This document shows, in pieces, positions 8,693 to 18,081 of a stretch of 64,000 nt of DNA. This DNA comes from Halioglobus sp. (lineage in GTDB: Bacteria; Pseudomonadota; Gammaproteobacteria; Pseudomonadales; Halieaceae): positions 8,868-72,867 of the forward strand of contig JAGRIE010000007.1 of assembly GCA_020443425.1 (NCBI GenBank), in the 5' to 3' direction. The translations under genes and the position numbers were made by a program. Numbering within the stretch: position 1 is the first letter of the stretch; every line of letters starts with the position of its first letter. A model generated the notes under the pieces. That model saw only the letters and a list, made by a program, of their open reading frames with translations, ran no database searches and was not told the origin of the DNA.

Positions 8693-11047
8693 TCAGCGGC
8701 GCCGCCTGAGACCCGTTTTGGCCTTGGGCTTGCGCGCGGCGCCGGGCTTTTTATCCTTTTTGGCGCCCTTGGCAGCACCCTTGCCGGCGTCGCCGCGGCT
8801 ACTCTTTGCCTTGGTTTTCTTGTCGGAGGCGGCCTCGATCAGCTCGAGATCGATCTTGCGGTCATCCAGGTCGACCCTGGCGACCTGCACGCGCACGCTG
8901 CCGCCCAGCTGGAAGCTGCGGCCCGAGCGCTCGCCGATCAGGCGCTGCCGGGCCTTGTCGAAGTTGTAGTAATCGCCGGGCAGCGCCGTGACGTGCACCA
9001 GGCCCTCGATGTAGAGGTCCTCGAGCTCCACGAACAGGCCGAAACTGGTGACCGCGCTGATGACGCCATTGAACTCATCGCCCACATGATCCTGCAGGTA
9101 CTCGCATTTCAGCCAGGAGTTGACCTCCCGCGTCGCCTCATCCGCGCGCCGCTCACTCATCGAGCAGTGTTCACCGTGCACAACCATGGCGTGGATATCG
9201 TAGGGAAATATCTGCCCGGTGGGGATGGGCTCAGCTCCCTTCACCCGCAGCACGCCCTTGGCACTGGCGCTGCGGCGGATGAGATGGCGGATACCCCGGT
9301 GCACCAGCAGGTCCGGATAGCGCCGGATGGGCGAGGTGAAATGGGCGTAGGCCTCGTAGTGGAGACCGAAGTGCCCCTTGTTCTCCGGCTGGTAGACCGC
9401 CTGGCTCAGGGAGCGCAGCAGCATGGTCTGGATGACATTGGCATCGTCGCGCTCCGCGATTTGCTGCAGCAGTTGCTGGTAGTGCAGCGGCGTGGGCTTG
9501 TCGCCGCCGCCGAGATCCAGGCCCAACTCCCCGAGGAACTTGCGCAGGTTCTCCAGCTTTTCCTCACTGGGACCCTCGTGCACGCGGAACAGCATGGGCA
9601 GCTTGTTGGCGTCGTAAAAGCGCGCCGTGGCAACGTTGGCGCAGAGCATGCACTCCTCGATCAGCTTGTGTGCATCGTTGCGCACCACCGGCACAATCGC
9701 GTCGATCTTGCGGTTCTCGTTGAAGATAATGCGGGTTTCCACCGTCTCGAAATCGATGGCGCCACGCTTGTCCCGCGCTGCCCGCAGCACCCGGTAGAGG
9801 CTGTGCAGGCGCTTCAGGTCCGGCACCCGCCGCTTGTCCACATCCGGGTGCTTGCCGTGTTCCAGCACCTCGCCCACCTGGGTGTAGGTGAGACGCGCGT
9901 GCGAGTGAATCACCGACTCGTAGAACCGGTACTTGGACAGCACACCTCTGGCGCTGAGCTCCATCTCGCACACCATCGCCAGGCGATCCACGGCGGGCTT
10001 GAGCGAACACAGGCCGTTAGACAGCGCCTCCGGCAGCATCGGCACCACACGCGCCGGAAAATACACCGAGTTGCCGCGCAGGGCCGCCTCGCGGTCGAGG
10101 GCGGAGCCCGGTGCGACATAGTGGGAGACATCGGCGATGGCCACCCACAGGCGCCAGCTGCCGTTGTCCTGCTTTTCACAGTAGACCGCGTCATCGAAAT
10201 CACGCGCGTCCTCACCGTCGATGGTGACAAACGGCAGTTTGCGCAGGTCTACACGGTGCTGCTTGTCCTCTTCCAGCGGCTCTTCCTCCAGCCGCGACGC
10301 CTCATCCAGCACCTCGTCCGGCCACTCCCAGGGAATGCCGTGGGAGCGGATGGCGACGTCGATCTCCATGCCGGGGTCGAGGTGATCGCCCAGCACCTCC
10401 ACCACACGCCCCTTGGCGCCGAACCGGCGCGTGGGGTAATCGATAATTTCCGCAGTGACGATCTGCCCGGACTCGGCCTCCCCTTTTTCCTTCGGCGGAA
10501 TGAGTATCTGCTGTGTCAGGCGGCCATTGTCCGGCACCACAAAGCCGATACCGCTCTCCTCCTGGTAGCGCCCGACCACCGTTTTGTGCGCGCGCTCCAG
10601 CACCTCCACCACGCGCCCCTCAAGGCGTCCGCGGCGGTCCTCACCGGTCACCTGTATCAGCACCTCATCGCCGTCGAAGACAAAGTGCATCTGCCGCGCG
10701 TTCAGGTAGATATCGTCGCCACCCGCCAGCGGCATCGCGAAGCCGTAGCCGTCGCGATGGCCCTGCACGCGGCAGTGCAGCAGGTTCATTTTGTCCACCA
10801 GGCCATAGGTGCCGCGGCGGTTCACCATCAGCTGGCCGTCGCGCTCCATCGCCCGCAGGCGCTTCTGCAGCGCCTCCAGCTGCTCGGGCTCATCGAGCCC
10901 GAGGGCCTGCGCGATATCGGCGCTGTCCAGGGGTTTTTCGGCCTCCGCCAGCAACTCGAGTATCACCTCGCGGCTGGGTATCGGGTTTTCGTAGCGCTCG
11001 GCTTCGCGAGCGGCGTGGGGATCGGCAATCTTGCCTTTTTTAGCCAT
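8693..11047 (-). CDS. rnr: Ribonuclease R
   Basis: A 784-residue RNase R. It shows an N-terminal helix-turn-helix region (REVILELLAEAEKPLDS), cold-shock domains, the RNB catalytic core (DARDFDDAVY with the metal-binding aspartates, and the later HFTSPIRRYPDLLVHR segment), an S1 domain (FNGVISAVTSFGLFVELED) and a lysine-rich basic tail of about 50 residues. RNase R degrades structured RNA 3' to 5' and takes part in rRNA quality control and trans-translation. It is the first gene of the rnr-rlmB pair. Confidence 0.97.
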   Translation of the reverse strand: MAKKGKIADPHAAREAERYENPIPSREVILELLAEAEKPLDSADIAQALGLDEPEQLEALQKRLRAMERDGQLMVNRRGTYGLVDKMNLLHCRVQGHRDGYGFAMPLAGGDDIYLNARQMHFVFDGDEVLIQVTGEDRRGRLEGRVVEVLERAHKTVVGRYQEESGIGFVVPDNGRLTQQILIPPKEKGEAESGQIVTAEIIDYPTRRFGAKGRVVEVLGDHLDPGMEIDVAIRSHGIPWEWPDEVLDEASRLEEEPLEEDKQHRVDLRKLPFVTIDGEDARDFDDAVYCEKQDNGSWRLWVAIADVSHYVAPGSALDREAALRGNSVYFPARVVPMLPEALSNGLCSLKPAVDRLAMVCEMELSARGVLSKYRFYESVIHSHARLTYTQVGEVLEHGKHPDVDKRRVPDLKRLHSLYRVLRAARDKRGAIDFETVETRIIFNENRKIDAIVPVVRNDAHKLIEECMLCANVATARFYDANKLPMLFRVHEGPSEEKLENLRKFLGELGLDLGGGDKPTPLHYQQLLQQIAERDDANVIQTMLLRSLSQAVYQPENKGHFGLHYEAYAHFTSPIRRYPDLLVHRGIRHLIRRSASAKGVLRVKGAEPIPTGQIFPYDIHAMVVHGEHCSMSERRADEATREVNSWLKCEYLQDHVGDEFNGVISAVTSFGLFVELEDLYIEGLVHVTALPGDYYNFDKARQRLIGERSGRSFQLGGSVRVQVARVDLDDRKIDLELIEAASDKKTKAKSSRGDAGKGAAKGAKKDKKPGAARKPKAKTGLRRRR

Positions 11048-11101
11048 ATATTCGGGGTCTTCCGTATGAAATTATTGTTCAGGATGTGTGAATTTGCGCC
11101 G

Positions 11102-11107
11102 ATTATA
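11102..11107 (-). promoter_or_regulatory. Candidate -10 box of the rnr promoter
   Basis: A perfect TATAAT on the minus strand lies about 55 bp upstream of the rnr start. I found no well-spaced -35 element, so this is a tentative promoter. Confidence 0.4.
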
Positions 11108-11138
11108 CGCGAGGAGAGGCTCTGCGTCTCACAAGGGA

Positions 11139-11167
11139 TTGACAAAGCCGCGATACAAAAGTAAAGT
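11139..11167 (+). promoter_or_regulatory. Sigma70-type promoter of tRNA-Leu
   Basis: A consensus -35 TTGACA (11139-11144), a 17-base spacer and a -10 TAAAGT (11162-11167) stand just upstream of tRNA-Leu. The predicted start falls about 45 bases before the mature tRNA. The bases after the -10 are GC-rich, a discriminator typical of stringently controlled stable-RNA genes. Confidence 0.8.
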
Positions 11168-11218
11168 CGCCGCCCTCAGAATCCTCTGCAGGCAACATTG
11201 CCCGCAGCGGCCTGATTT

Positions 11219-11305
11219 GCCCAGATGGTGAAATTGGTAGACACGCTAGCTTCAGGTGCTAGTGCTCGCAAGGGCGTGGAGGTTCAAGTCCTCTTCTGGG
11301 CACCA
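11219..11305 (+). tRNA. tRNA-Leu (anticodon CAG)
   Basis: An 87-base class II tRNA with encoded CCA. The acceptor stem GCCCAGA pairs with TCTGGGC. The D-arm contains AATTGGTAGACAC, the anticodon loop TTCAGGT sits in a CTAGC/GCTAG stem (anticodon CAG, reading CUG), a long variable arm follows, and the T-arm is GGTTCAAGTCC. The discriminator is A. In Pseudomonas a tRNA-Leu lies in the same place after rnr. Confidence 0.97.
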
Positions 11306-11315
11306 TATCACAAAA

Positions 11316-11342
11316 AAAGCCGAACCCTGTGTTCGGCTTTAT
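11316..11342 (+). terminator. Hairpin terminator after tRNA-Leu
   Basis: A perfect 10-bp inverted repeat, AAAGCCGAAC and GTTCGGCTTT, separated by CCTGT, starts 11 bases after the tRNA. The A-run before it and the T-run at its end make it potentially bidirectional. Confidence 0.85.
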
Positions 11343-11492
11343 CTCGCATTGATTTAGCTCCCTGACACCATTACCCTGATTTCAAGCGGCACCGGCGTGC
11401 GGTCAACGAGATCGTGCGGCAGGACACGCTGGTCGCTCCCAATGCCCCGGGGTACACCAGCACCGGCCACAGTCGAAGAAGAGACTCTCACC

Positions 11493-12575
11493 ATGAAATC
11501 AATAACACTCAGCCTGTTTGCCAGCCTGCTTCTGCTGCAGGCTTGCAGCCACCCGATCGAAATCATCGGCGAGGGCGATGTGCTGTCCGCCAGCGGCGAC
11601 CGCAGCTGCCTGCTGGAAGAGCACGCCGCCGGCGCCGACAACTGCAGCAACAACCTGGTGGTTCACGATTACCGGGAGACCTACTACGCGGTACCCCGGC
11701 CCGACTGGACATTCCACCGCTGGGTCAACCAGTGCAGCGGCGCGACCGGCAATGAATGCTCGTTTGATATTTCCGCCAACGCCGTGCGCCAGTTCTGGGG
11801 CCAGGCGGCACCGCCGCTGACCGCAATTTTCCGGCCCACAGTCAATACCGGCCTGAATGCGCTGCTGATCGGGCACAGTTTCTTCGATCCGATCGCAGAG
11901 GAACTGCCCGGTCACGCACTGCTCGCCGGTTTCAGCGATCACACGCAATCGCGTTTTTACTCCGGCGCGGCCTCGGGCACACCACAGGCGCTGTGGGAAA
12001 ATGCGAGTAAGCGCACAGCGATACAGGCCGTCCTGGACAGCGGACAGGTGCAGCTGTTCGGCATGACCTACCACCCCGACTACCCCGGCATAGAGGGTTA
12101 TCGCAACTGGGTGAACTACGCGCTGGAAAAAAACCCTGACACCCGCTTTTTTATCGCCCTGCCCTGGCTGACCACACCGGCCAATTTCGATGCCGCCACC
12201 TACGCAGAACTGTGGCACCAGTATCACCCGGCAATCACACACGCATTTATCGACACGCTGCGCGCGGAGAACCCCGGCGTCGATTTTTACTGCATTCCCT
12301 ATGGCCAGAGTGCACTGGAGCTGCGCAACTTATACAGCGCCGGCAACCTGCCCGAAGTGGACACACTGGTCAGCAGCTCGGGCGATGCCATCTACCGCGA
12401 CTCGTTTGGACACGCAGACGACATCCTGCTGGCACTGGCTGAGCTGGTATGGCTGCGGGCAATCTATGGAGTGGACCTGTCCAGCTACAACTATGATCCC
12501 GGCTACACGACGGACCTGAAAGCCATCGCCCAGTCGATCATGGATGCGCACGACGTCAATTACAACGCCCCCTGA
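11493..12575 (+). CDS. Lipoprotein with an InlB-like repeat region and an SGNH-hydrolase-like domain
   Basis: A 360-residue predicted lipoprotein: the signal peptide ends in LLLLQAC with the lipobox cysteine at residue 18. Residues about 25-120 look like a divergent bacterial Cys-containing repeat (WTFHRWVNQCSG then NECSF). From about 124 an SGNH-like fold is suggested by LLIGHSFFDP as block I and SFGHADD near the C-terminus as a possible Asp-His block. I see no clear Gly or Asn blocks II/III, so activity is uncertain. The ATG at 11493 is chosen because the signal peptide begins there; an upstream in-frame start at 11397 would bury it. Confidence 0.6.
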   Translation: MKSITLSLFASLLLLQACSHPIEIIGEGDVLSASGDRSCLLEEHAAGADNCSNNLVVHDYRETYYAVPRPDWTFHRWVNQCSGATGNECSFDISANAVRQFWGQAAPPLTAIFRPTVNTGLNALLIGHSFFDPIAEELPGHALLAGFSDHTQSRFYSGAASGTPQALWENASKRTAIQAVLDSGQVQLFGMTYHPDYPGIEGYRNWVNYALEKNPDTRFFIALPWLTTPANFDAATYAELWHQYHPAITHAFIDTLRAENPGVDFYCIPYGQSALELRNLYSAGNLPEVDTLVSSSGDAIYRDSFGHADDILLALAELVWLRAIYGVDLSSYNYDPGYTTDLKAIAQSIMDAHDVNYNAP

Positions 12576-12620
12576 CACCCCGTCCAGAGCGGCGCAGGAC
12601 GACAGCAGGCAGGCCGGGCG

Positions 12621-13847
12621 CTAGCGCCAGTTGTAGGTGAAGTCGAGCAGCATCGTGTAGTGGTTTTTCGATTCGCCCACCACACGCCCCTTGAACAGCG
12701 ACGGGCCTGAGTCGATCGGCGCGCTGCCGTTGTCGATGATATCGACACCTAGCGCGATATCGTTGCCGCTGTCCAGCTTGTAGGTCATTTCGGCACCGAC
12801 ACCCCACATCTCATCCAGCGCGATACCGAAGCCGCGATTCTCATCGTCCACCGGCTGCTGCACCCACAGTGCTCCCACGGCACCGCGCATCCTTGTATTG
12901 ATCGGCCAGGTCATACCGACTGTGGCCACGAAAAAGTCGTTGTAGATACCCTCTGGCGCGTTCAGCGTATTCTCATCCAACTGCACCTCGGTCACGCCAA
13001 ACTCGGAGAACTCCACCCAGATCACATCCACAGTGAAATCCCAGTCGTTTTGCATGCGGTGGTACAGGCCCGCAGAGGCGCGCATCGGGACATTGTCTGC
13101 CACCTCGATATTCTGAGACTGCAAGCTGTCGATGATGGCCTGGGGGCGCCGCACATTGGCGAAATTCACGTTGGTGTCCATGTCGATATTGACCTGCGAA
13201 CTCCAGGTCAGGCCGATGCGGGTATCCGGAGAGAACGAGTACAGCATACCCAGCGAGGCGCCGACGCCCACCCCGTCAGACTCCACCGTCAGCTTGCCGT
13301 CCTCGTAGCGATCGCCGATCAGGTTGTTATTGACCTGGGTGCGCACCGAGGAATCGCTGTACATAATATTCACGTTGGCGCCGACAGAGAGATGCTCATT
13401 GAAATCGTAGGACACGGCCGGGCTGAGCGCGACGTAGACGAGTGAGAAACGGTCGCTGTAGTAGCGACCGGCCCAGTTCGGGCCGTCGGTATTGCCAAAG
13501 CCTGTGGGGACGTTCAGCGAGTAGCCGAAATGCCAGTCCTCCTGATACTGGGTCGAGTAGTAAAATGAGGGCACCAACGAGGGTTCTGAGTCGCGCGGAT
13601 TGCCACCGCCAACCGTGGTCTGGCTCTCGTCGACCTTGAACTCTGAAAACGTGTTGATCAGCACACCATTGAACGTCATCTGCCGGCCCGGCAACTGCGA
13701 CATCCCCGCCGGGTTGGAAAAAACCGTCTCGGCGGTATCGGCCTTGGCCACCACCCCGGTAAACGCAGGGCCATGCGCCTGGACTCCGGCAGCGAACAGC
13801 AGGGCAAAAGATGTCAGTGTCAATCGCGGATAGTGAAACATGGTCAT
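12621..13847 (-). CDS. OmpP1/FadL-type outer-membrane transporter
   Basis: A 408-residue outer-membrane beta-barrel with a signal peptide (cleavage near VQAHG). The N-terminal hatch has the FadL-family NPAGM motif (residues about 46-50: FSNPAGMSQL). The rest is alternating aromatic strands, and the chain ends in a strand with a terminal aromatic-arginine pair (YNWR). FadL proteins import long-chain fatty acids and other hydrophobic molecules. It faces the same way as the sulfatase operon, but a palindrome lies between them. Its substrate may be a lipid or a sulfated hydrophobic compound handled by its neighbours (inference). Confidence 0.85.
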   Translation of the reverse strand: MTMFHYPRLTLTSFALLFAAGVQAHGPAFTGVVAKADTAETVFSNPAGMSQLPGRQMTFNGVLINTFSEFKVDESQTTVGGGNPRDSEPSLVPSFYYSTQYQEDWHFGYSLNVPTGFGNTDGPNWAGRYYSDRFSLVYVALSPAVSYDFNEHLSVGANVNIMYSDSSVRTQVNNNLIGDRYEDGKLTVESDGVGVGASLGMLYSFSPDTRIGLTWSSQVNIDMDTNVNFANVRRPQAIIDSLQSQNIEVADNVPMRASAGLYHRMQNDWDFTVDVIWVEFSEFGVTEVQLDENTLNAPEGIYNDFFVATVGMTWPINTRMRGAVGALWVQQPVDDENRGFGIALDEMWGVGAEMTYKLDSGNDIALGVDIIDNGSAPIDSGPSLFKGRVVGESKNHYTMLLDFTYNWR

Positions 13848-13875
13848 CCAATAGCTATCAGTTATTAATGAAAAA

Positions 13876-13921
13876 GGGGCAGGTCACGTTTATGCATATT
13901 CGCATAAACGTGACCTGCCCC
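13876..13921. repeat. Perfect 20-bp-arm palindrome of REP/RAYT type
   Basis: Arms GGGGCAGGTCACGTTTATGC (13876-13895) and its exact complement (13902-13921) flank the six-base loop ATATTC. The GGGGCAGGTC end resembles REP-like palindromes mobilised by RAYT (Y1-type) transposases in many proteobacteria. No transposase is in this window. The element lies between the FadL gene and the sulfatase gene and could also act as a hairpin stabilising or ending transcripts. Confidence 0.75.
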
Positions 13922-13988
13922 CAAAGTATATAGGGCAAAAAAACAGGGCGGGGGCGGACGCGCTTGGCCGCCGCCCCTCACCGCTGCA

Positions 13989-15656
13989 TCAGTTGCCGGT
14001 TGGCAGTGGGAGACTCACCCCGTCTTTCGCCAGCATTTCACGAATGTACTTGAAGCGCTGGTACTCAGACAGCGTAATCGGCCCGGTATAGACCTCGCTC
14101 TGCATTTTGCGCGGCGGATACTCCAGGTAGGTCTTCATCAGGCCTTTGACTTCCTCGTTGATCGTCACCAGCGTCCATGTGCGCTCGGTGTAGTTGTTCA
14201 TGAAGATGTCATAGCGCTCCTGGGGGTCCTGCCACAGGTCGAAGATCTGTGGCACGGTCGCGACATAGCTTTCCGCACCCTTCCAACCCAGGTTGGAGTC
14301 AACCGCGAGGCCGCCGGTCTGGGCGCCATCGCCACCGCGCAGGTTGAACACGGCCTTGTAATTACCGACCCGCGCCGCACCCGGGGTGAGTTCGTTCTCG
14401 GTAAAGTAGAACCAGGACTTCCGCGCAGACTCGCCGGTTCCAAACAGCACTGGCGACATGTCGTAGCTGTCGAAGATGATCGGCTCACCGGCTCTATCCT
14501 TGGTCGGCAATTCTACCCCCGCCACCGAGGCGAAGGTGGCCATCAGGTCGAGGCCGCCGAGGATGTCGTGGTTGTGGCTGCCGGCCTTGATCTTGCCGGG
14601 CATGACGGCGATCGCCGGCACGCGGTTACCGCCCTCACGCACAGTGCCCTTGGTGCCGCGGAAGGGCGTGTAGCCCGCATCCGGGTACACATCCTGCCAG
14701 GCGCCGTTGTCAGTGGTGTAGAACACGAGGGTGTTGTCATCCAGGCCCAGTGATTTCAGCTTGGCCATGATGCGCCCGATGCGGGTATCCAGTTCGACAA
14801 CCGAATCCGCGTACTTGCTCTTGGACAGGGACTTGTGCTCGAACTCGGGGTCCGGCAGGTTAGGCTGGTGCACCTTCATGAAGTTGACATTGATGAAGAA
14901 GGGCGTATCCGGGTCCTTGGCGGCCTCGTCGAGAAACTCCAGTGCGGCTTTCTCGACATAGCTGTCAAAATACGGGATGCCGACAACACCGTCCGGATAG
15001 GTCACACCGTGCAGTGTCACGCTTTTTCCGGGTTCGTTGACATACTGGCCGTTGATCTTGAAGTCTTCCTTCGGTTTCTCACCGGCTTTCCCGGACAGCG
15101 AGCCGATGGTGACTTTCTGGAACATCTCACGCAGCTTGGGATCCATATCCGGGAACCAGGTCGGGTCCGCATAGGTATAGGCGTTGAGGTGATACAGGCC
15201 GACATACTTCATCACGTCATAGCCCTGGGCATTGGGCAGCGCGTAGTCGGATTCACCGAGGTGCCATTTGCCGGTGAAGTAGGTGTTGTAACCGGCCTTC
15301 TTCAGCACTGAGCCGAGCGTCCACTCCGCTTCCGGCAGACCGCCGCCCTGGCCCTGGAAGGCCACGGTGGTCATACCACTGCGGTTGGGAATACGCCCCG
15401 TCTGCATGGCGGCGCGACCCGGCGTACAGCTGGGCTGGGCGTAGAAAGAGAAAAACGTCATACCATTATTGGCGAGTTCGTCGATATTCGGCGTCGGCAT
15501 ACCGCGACCGGGACCACCGCCATAGGGACCGAGATCACCGTAACCGGTGTCGTCGGATACGATAAACAGGATATTGGGCTTGTCGGCGGCGAACGCCGAC
15601 CCCTGTGCCAGCAACAGGGCTGACACCAAGAGCACCGATAACTTTAGATACTTCAT
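13989..15656 (-). CDS. Secreted type I sulfatase (arylsulfatase)
   Basis: A 555-residue exported sulfatase (signal peptide ending GSAFAADKP). The formylglycine motif C-T-P-G-R is at residues 77-81 in SCTPGRAAMQTGR. Metal-binding aspartates occur in IVSDDTGYGD (35-36), the second signature is GYNTYFTGKWHLG, and YTTDNGAW supplies the later Asp-Asn pair. Cysteine maturation requires a formylglycine-generating enzyme, which is not in this window. An ATG five codons upstream lies inside the GGAGGAGG ribosome-binding site, so the start at 15656 (MKYLK) is preferred. The substrate is unknown; the FadL neighbours suggest a hydrophobic sulfate ester. Confidence 0.93.
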   Translation of the reverse strand: MKYLKLSVLLVSALLLAQGSAFAADKPNILFIVSDDTGYGDLGPYGGGPGRGMPTPNIDELANNGMTFFSFYAQPSCTPGRAAMQTGRIPNRSGMTTVAFQGQGGGLPEAEWTLGSVLKKAGYNTYFTGKWHLGESDYALPNAQGYDVMKYVGLYHLNAYTYADPTWFPDMDPKLREMFQKVTIGSLSGKAGEKPKEDFKINGQYVNEPGKSVTLHGVTYPDGVVGIPYFDSYVEKAALEFLDEAAKDPDTPFFINVNFMKVHQPNLPDPEFEHKSLSKSKYADSVVELDTRIGRIMAKLKSLGLDDNTLVFYTTDNGAWQDVYPDAGYTPFRGTKGTVREGGNRVPAIAVMPGKIKAGSHNHDILGGLDLMATFASVAGVELPTKDRAGEPIIFDSYDMSPVLFGTGESARKSWFYFTENELTPGAARVGNYKAVFNLRGGDGAQTGGLAVDSNLGWKGAESYVATVPQIFDLWQDPQERYDIFMNNYTERTWTLVTINEEVKGLMKTYLEYPPRKMQSEVYTGPITLSEYQRFKYIREMLAKDGVSLPLPTGN

Positions 15657-15780
15657 CACTACCTCCTCCATACTATGGACCTAGATAAAACCTACTGAAT
15701 TTTTCACCGTCACACACAGGCAAATGTCGTTATCACAACAGGACTGCGCCCGCGTCTTCCGAAAGCTGCCCACCGGCCCC

Positions 15781-17052
15781 TCAATCCCACGCTGCATAGA
15801 GGGAAAAGAAATACAGGCTGGCATTGCTGTACTTGCCGTAGACACGGCCATCGATACCCGGCCGGTTCTCCACCGGCAAGTTGCCCTCATACAGCCAGGT
15901 GAAACCGCCGCCGATGGTCAGGCCGTCACCGCGTTTCTGCTTGAAACCGATCGCGTAGCGATAGAGCGACCCCAGCGGTATCGCCAGCGGCCGCGTACGC
16001 TCTGTCGACATGGACGTGTCGTAGGCAATGCCGGCGGTGAGTTGCAGATCCGGTCGCCATTGATATTCCGCACCGACACCGAAGTGCCAGGTATCCCGGA
16101 AATCAGCGTCCACAGTGGTTCCGGGGCGGCCATTGTCATCAATGTTGACCTGCACATGGCCGAATTTCGAGATCTCATCCCAGCCCACGCTGCCCAGCAG
16201 GTTCAGCTTTTCGTCATAGCGGTGATGCACGCCCAGTGACACGGTCTGCGGCATGGTGATACCCAGATCGAGCTTTTTATCGGTGCCGGGCAACAGCTGA
16301 CCAATCGGGTCCTTCCAGGACACATTCGGGCTGTCCTTGAAATCCAGGTCAGTCTCAGTCAGGTAGCGCAGGCCGATACGGGTGTGCTCCCAGGGTTGCA
16401 ACATGATGCCGAAATTCCCCTGCACCGCGGTATCGGTGTCTGATATCCGCACTTTCCCATCGGGGTAGCCCGGCGTCAGCGCCCCCTGCCTCAACTTGTC
16501 GGAAAAATAGCCGAGTGTCAGCGCCGCGCCAGCCCCCACGCTGAGCCAGTCATTGACTTTGTAGCTCAGCGTCGGCTGTACCTGCGGCGCCATCACTGCG
16601 ACATTGACCGAAGACCTGCGCCCCACCCAGTCATCCGGCCAGTCGACTGAGAGGCCGAAATAGTTCTGCACACTGACACCGGCCCACCACTTGTCGTTAA
16701 GCTGTCTCAGGTAGGCAAAGGAGCCGGCGGGCAGGAGGCGTTTATTCACATAGCCGCTTTTACCGCTCGCGGTATTCTCGCTGCTGGTGGTAAAGCCGGC
16801 GTCGATAACGACACCGATGCCGCCCGCCAGCATCGCTGAATCATCGAAGCGTGTCATTCCGGCGGGATTGGTAAACACCGTGCCGGCATCATTGGCGCGG
16901 GCGGCAAGACCCACGCCGCCGTAGCCGGACTCAGAGGCATTACTGAACTCGTAGACATACAGTGCACCTGCCGCAGCCGGCAGCGGCACCAGTGCGAACA
17001 GGATGAGTGCGAGCGCACCCATCCGGTATCGAGAATCCACTCTTTCCATCAC
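15781..17052 (-). CDS. Second OmpP1/FadL-type outer-membrane transporter
   Basis: A 423-residue outer-membrane barrel with a signal peptide (PLPAAAGALYVY). The FadL hatch motif is FTNPAGMTRFDD. The chain ends in a strand finishing SLYAAWD. It lies 9 bp downstream of the HAD phosphatase gene and about 125 bp before the sulfatase, all on the same strand, so phosphatase, porin and sulfatase may form one transcript. It is clearly diverged from the FadL protein at 12.6 kb, which suggests two substrates or an old duplication. Confidence 0.83.
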   Translation of the reverse strand: MMERVDSRYRMGALALILFALVPLPAAAGALYVYEFSNASESGYGGVGLAARANDAGTVFTNPAGMTRFDDSAMLAGGIGVVIDAGFTTSSENTASGKSGYVNKRLLPAGSFAYLRQLNDKWWAGVSVQNYFGLSVDWPDDWVGRRSSVNVAVMAPQVQPTLSYKVNDWLSVGAGAALTLGYFSDKLRQGALTPGYPDGKVRISDTDTAVQGNFGIMLQPWEHTRIGLRYLTETDLDFKDSPNVSWKDPIGQLLPGTDKKLDLGITMPQTVSLGVHHRYDEKLNLLGSVGWDEISKFGHVQVNIDDNGRPGTTVDADFRDTWHFGVGAEYQWRPDLQLTAGIAYDTSMSTERTRPLAIPLGSLYRYAIGFKQKRGDGLTIGGGFTWLYEGNLPVENRPGIDGRVYGKYSNASLYFFSLYAAWD

Positions 17053-17061
17053 TGTGGAGCC

Positions 17062-18081
17062 TTATTCATCAAAAGCGAATATGCGCGCCCAGTCATTCTT
17101 CATGCTGATAATCTGCCAGCCGTTCTTCTTGGCCTCATCCATTGTGGACTGTGAGAAGGTGCCGAACGGGGATTCCGGCAGGCCACCTGCAGGGCCATAG
17201 GCGTACTCGCGGTCCGCATCGTCGTGGTAGACCAGGCCCATCAGGCGCGCACCCTCACCGGCTCCTGTCCACTCCAGCATCTGGCGGTCACCGTCAGAGT
17301 TGCCAAACGAGGCGACCGGGCGCTTGCCGATGTACATATTGATACCCACCGGCTTGCCGGTTTTGTCATCGATGAAATTGATTTCAGCAAGGCGCATCAG
17401 TACCGGCTTGCCGTCTTTCATCTCATACTGCGTCTTGATGCTGGAACCGATCACCTGCTCCGGCGGAATCCCGTACACGGCCTGTGTCATCGGCCGCATG
17501 AACTCGATACCGCCACCGGAGACGATGTAGGTTTTGAAATCGTTGGCGCGCAGGTACTCCAGCAGCTCGACCATCGGCAGGTAGGTGAGCTCGGTGTAGG
17601 GTTTGTTAAAGCGCGGGTGGCGCGCAGTGGCGAACCAGTCCTTGACGATAGCCTCGAACTCGGCGGTGCTCATACCCGCGTGGGAGGCCATTACCAGTTC
17701 GAGTATGCCTTTCTCGCCGGAGGCGGCAACCGTTTTCATATCATTGTCCAGCACCGCCTTGAAGGGCTGGGTCGTTTTCCACTCGGGGTGCTGCGGCGCC
17801 AGCGCTTTCACGCGATCCAGCGCGAAAGCAAGCTGGGTATACATCGGGTGCTCAACCCACAGCGTGCCGTCGTTGTCGAAGGTCACGATGCGGTCTTCAA
17901 CCGCCACAAAGTCATCACTGGATGGATCCGTCGTCGTCTTGACGAATTCGAGTATCGCCTGCTTGGTGGCGCCGTCATTCCAGGAGGGCAGGGCATCGGC
18001 TGCATAAGCCGGACCGACCAGCACCAGGCATGCCATCACCGCAAGGGAGAAGCTGGTTAAACGCGCTCGGATGTAGTTCAT
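17062..18081 (-). CDS. Exported HAD-superfamily phosphatase
   Basis: A 339-residue protein with a signal peptide (cleavage near GPAYAADA) and a haloacid-dehalogenase fold. Motif I is FDNDGTLW with catalytic aspartates at residues 69 and 71, motif II is YIVSGGG, and the acidic motif IV is FGNSDGDRQM. The family includes phosphoserine-phosphatase-like periplasmic enzymes. It is first in an apparent operon with a FadL porin and the sulfatase and has an AGGGG ribosome-binding site about ten bases before the ATG. A role in stripping phosphate from molecules taken up with sulfated substrates is inference. Confidence 0.82.
   Translation of the reverse strand: MNYIRARLTSFSLAVMACLVLVGPAYAADALPSWNDGATKQAILEFVKTTTDPSSDDFVAVEDRIVTFDNDGTLWVEHPMYTQLAFALDRVKALAPQHPEWKTTQPFKAVLDNDMKTVAASGEKGILELVMASHAGMSTAEFEAIVKDWFATARHPRFNKPYTELTYLPMVELLEYLRANDFKTYIVSGGGIEFMRPMTQAVYGIPPEQVIGSSIKTQYEMKDGKPVLMRLAEINFIDDKTGKPVGINMYIGKRPVASFGNSDGDRQMLEWTGAGEGARLMGLVYHDDADREYAYGPAGGLPESPFGTFSQSTMDEAKKNGWQIISMKNDWARIFAFDE

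Noticed and set aside
8993..11164. Open frame of 723 codons on the plus strand opposite rnr
   Set aside because: It mirrors the RNase R gene, has skewed His/Gln/Val content and no domain; it is a by-product of GC-rich codon use.
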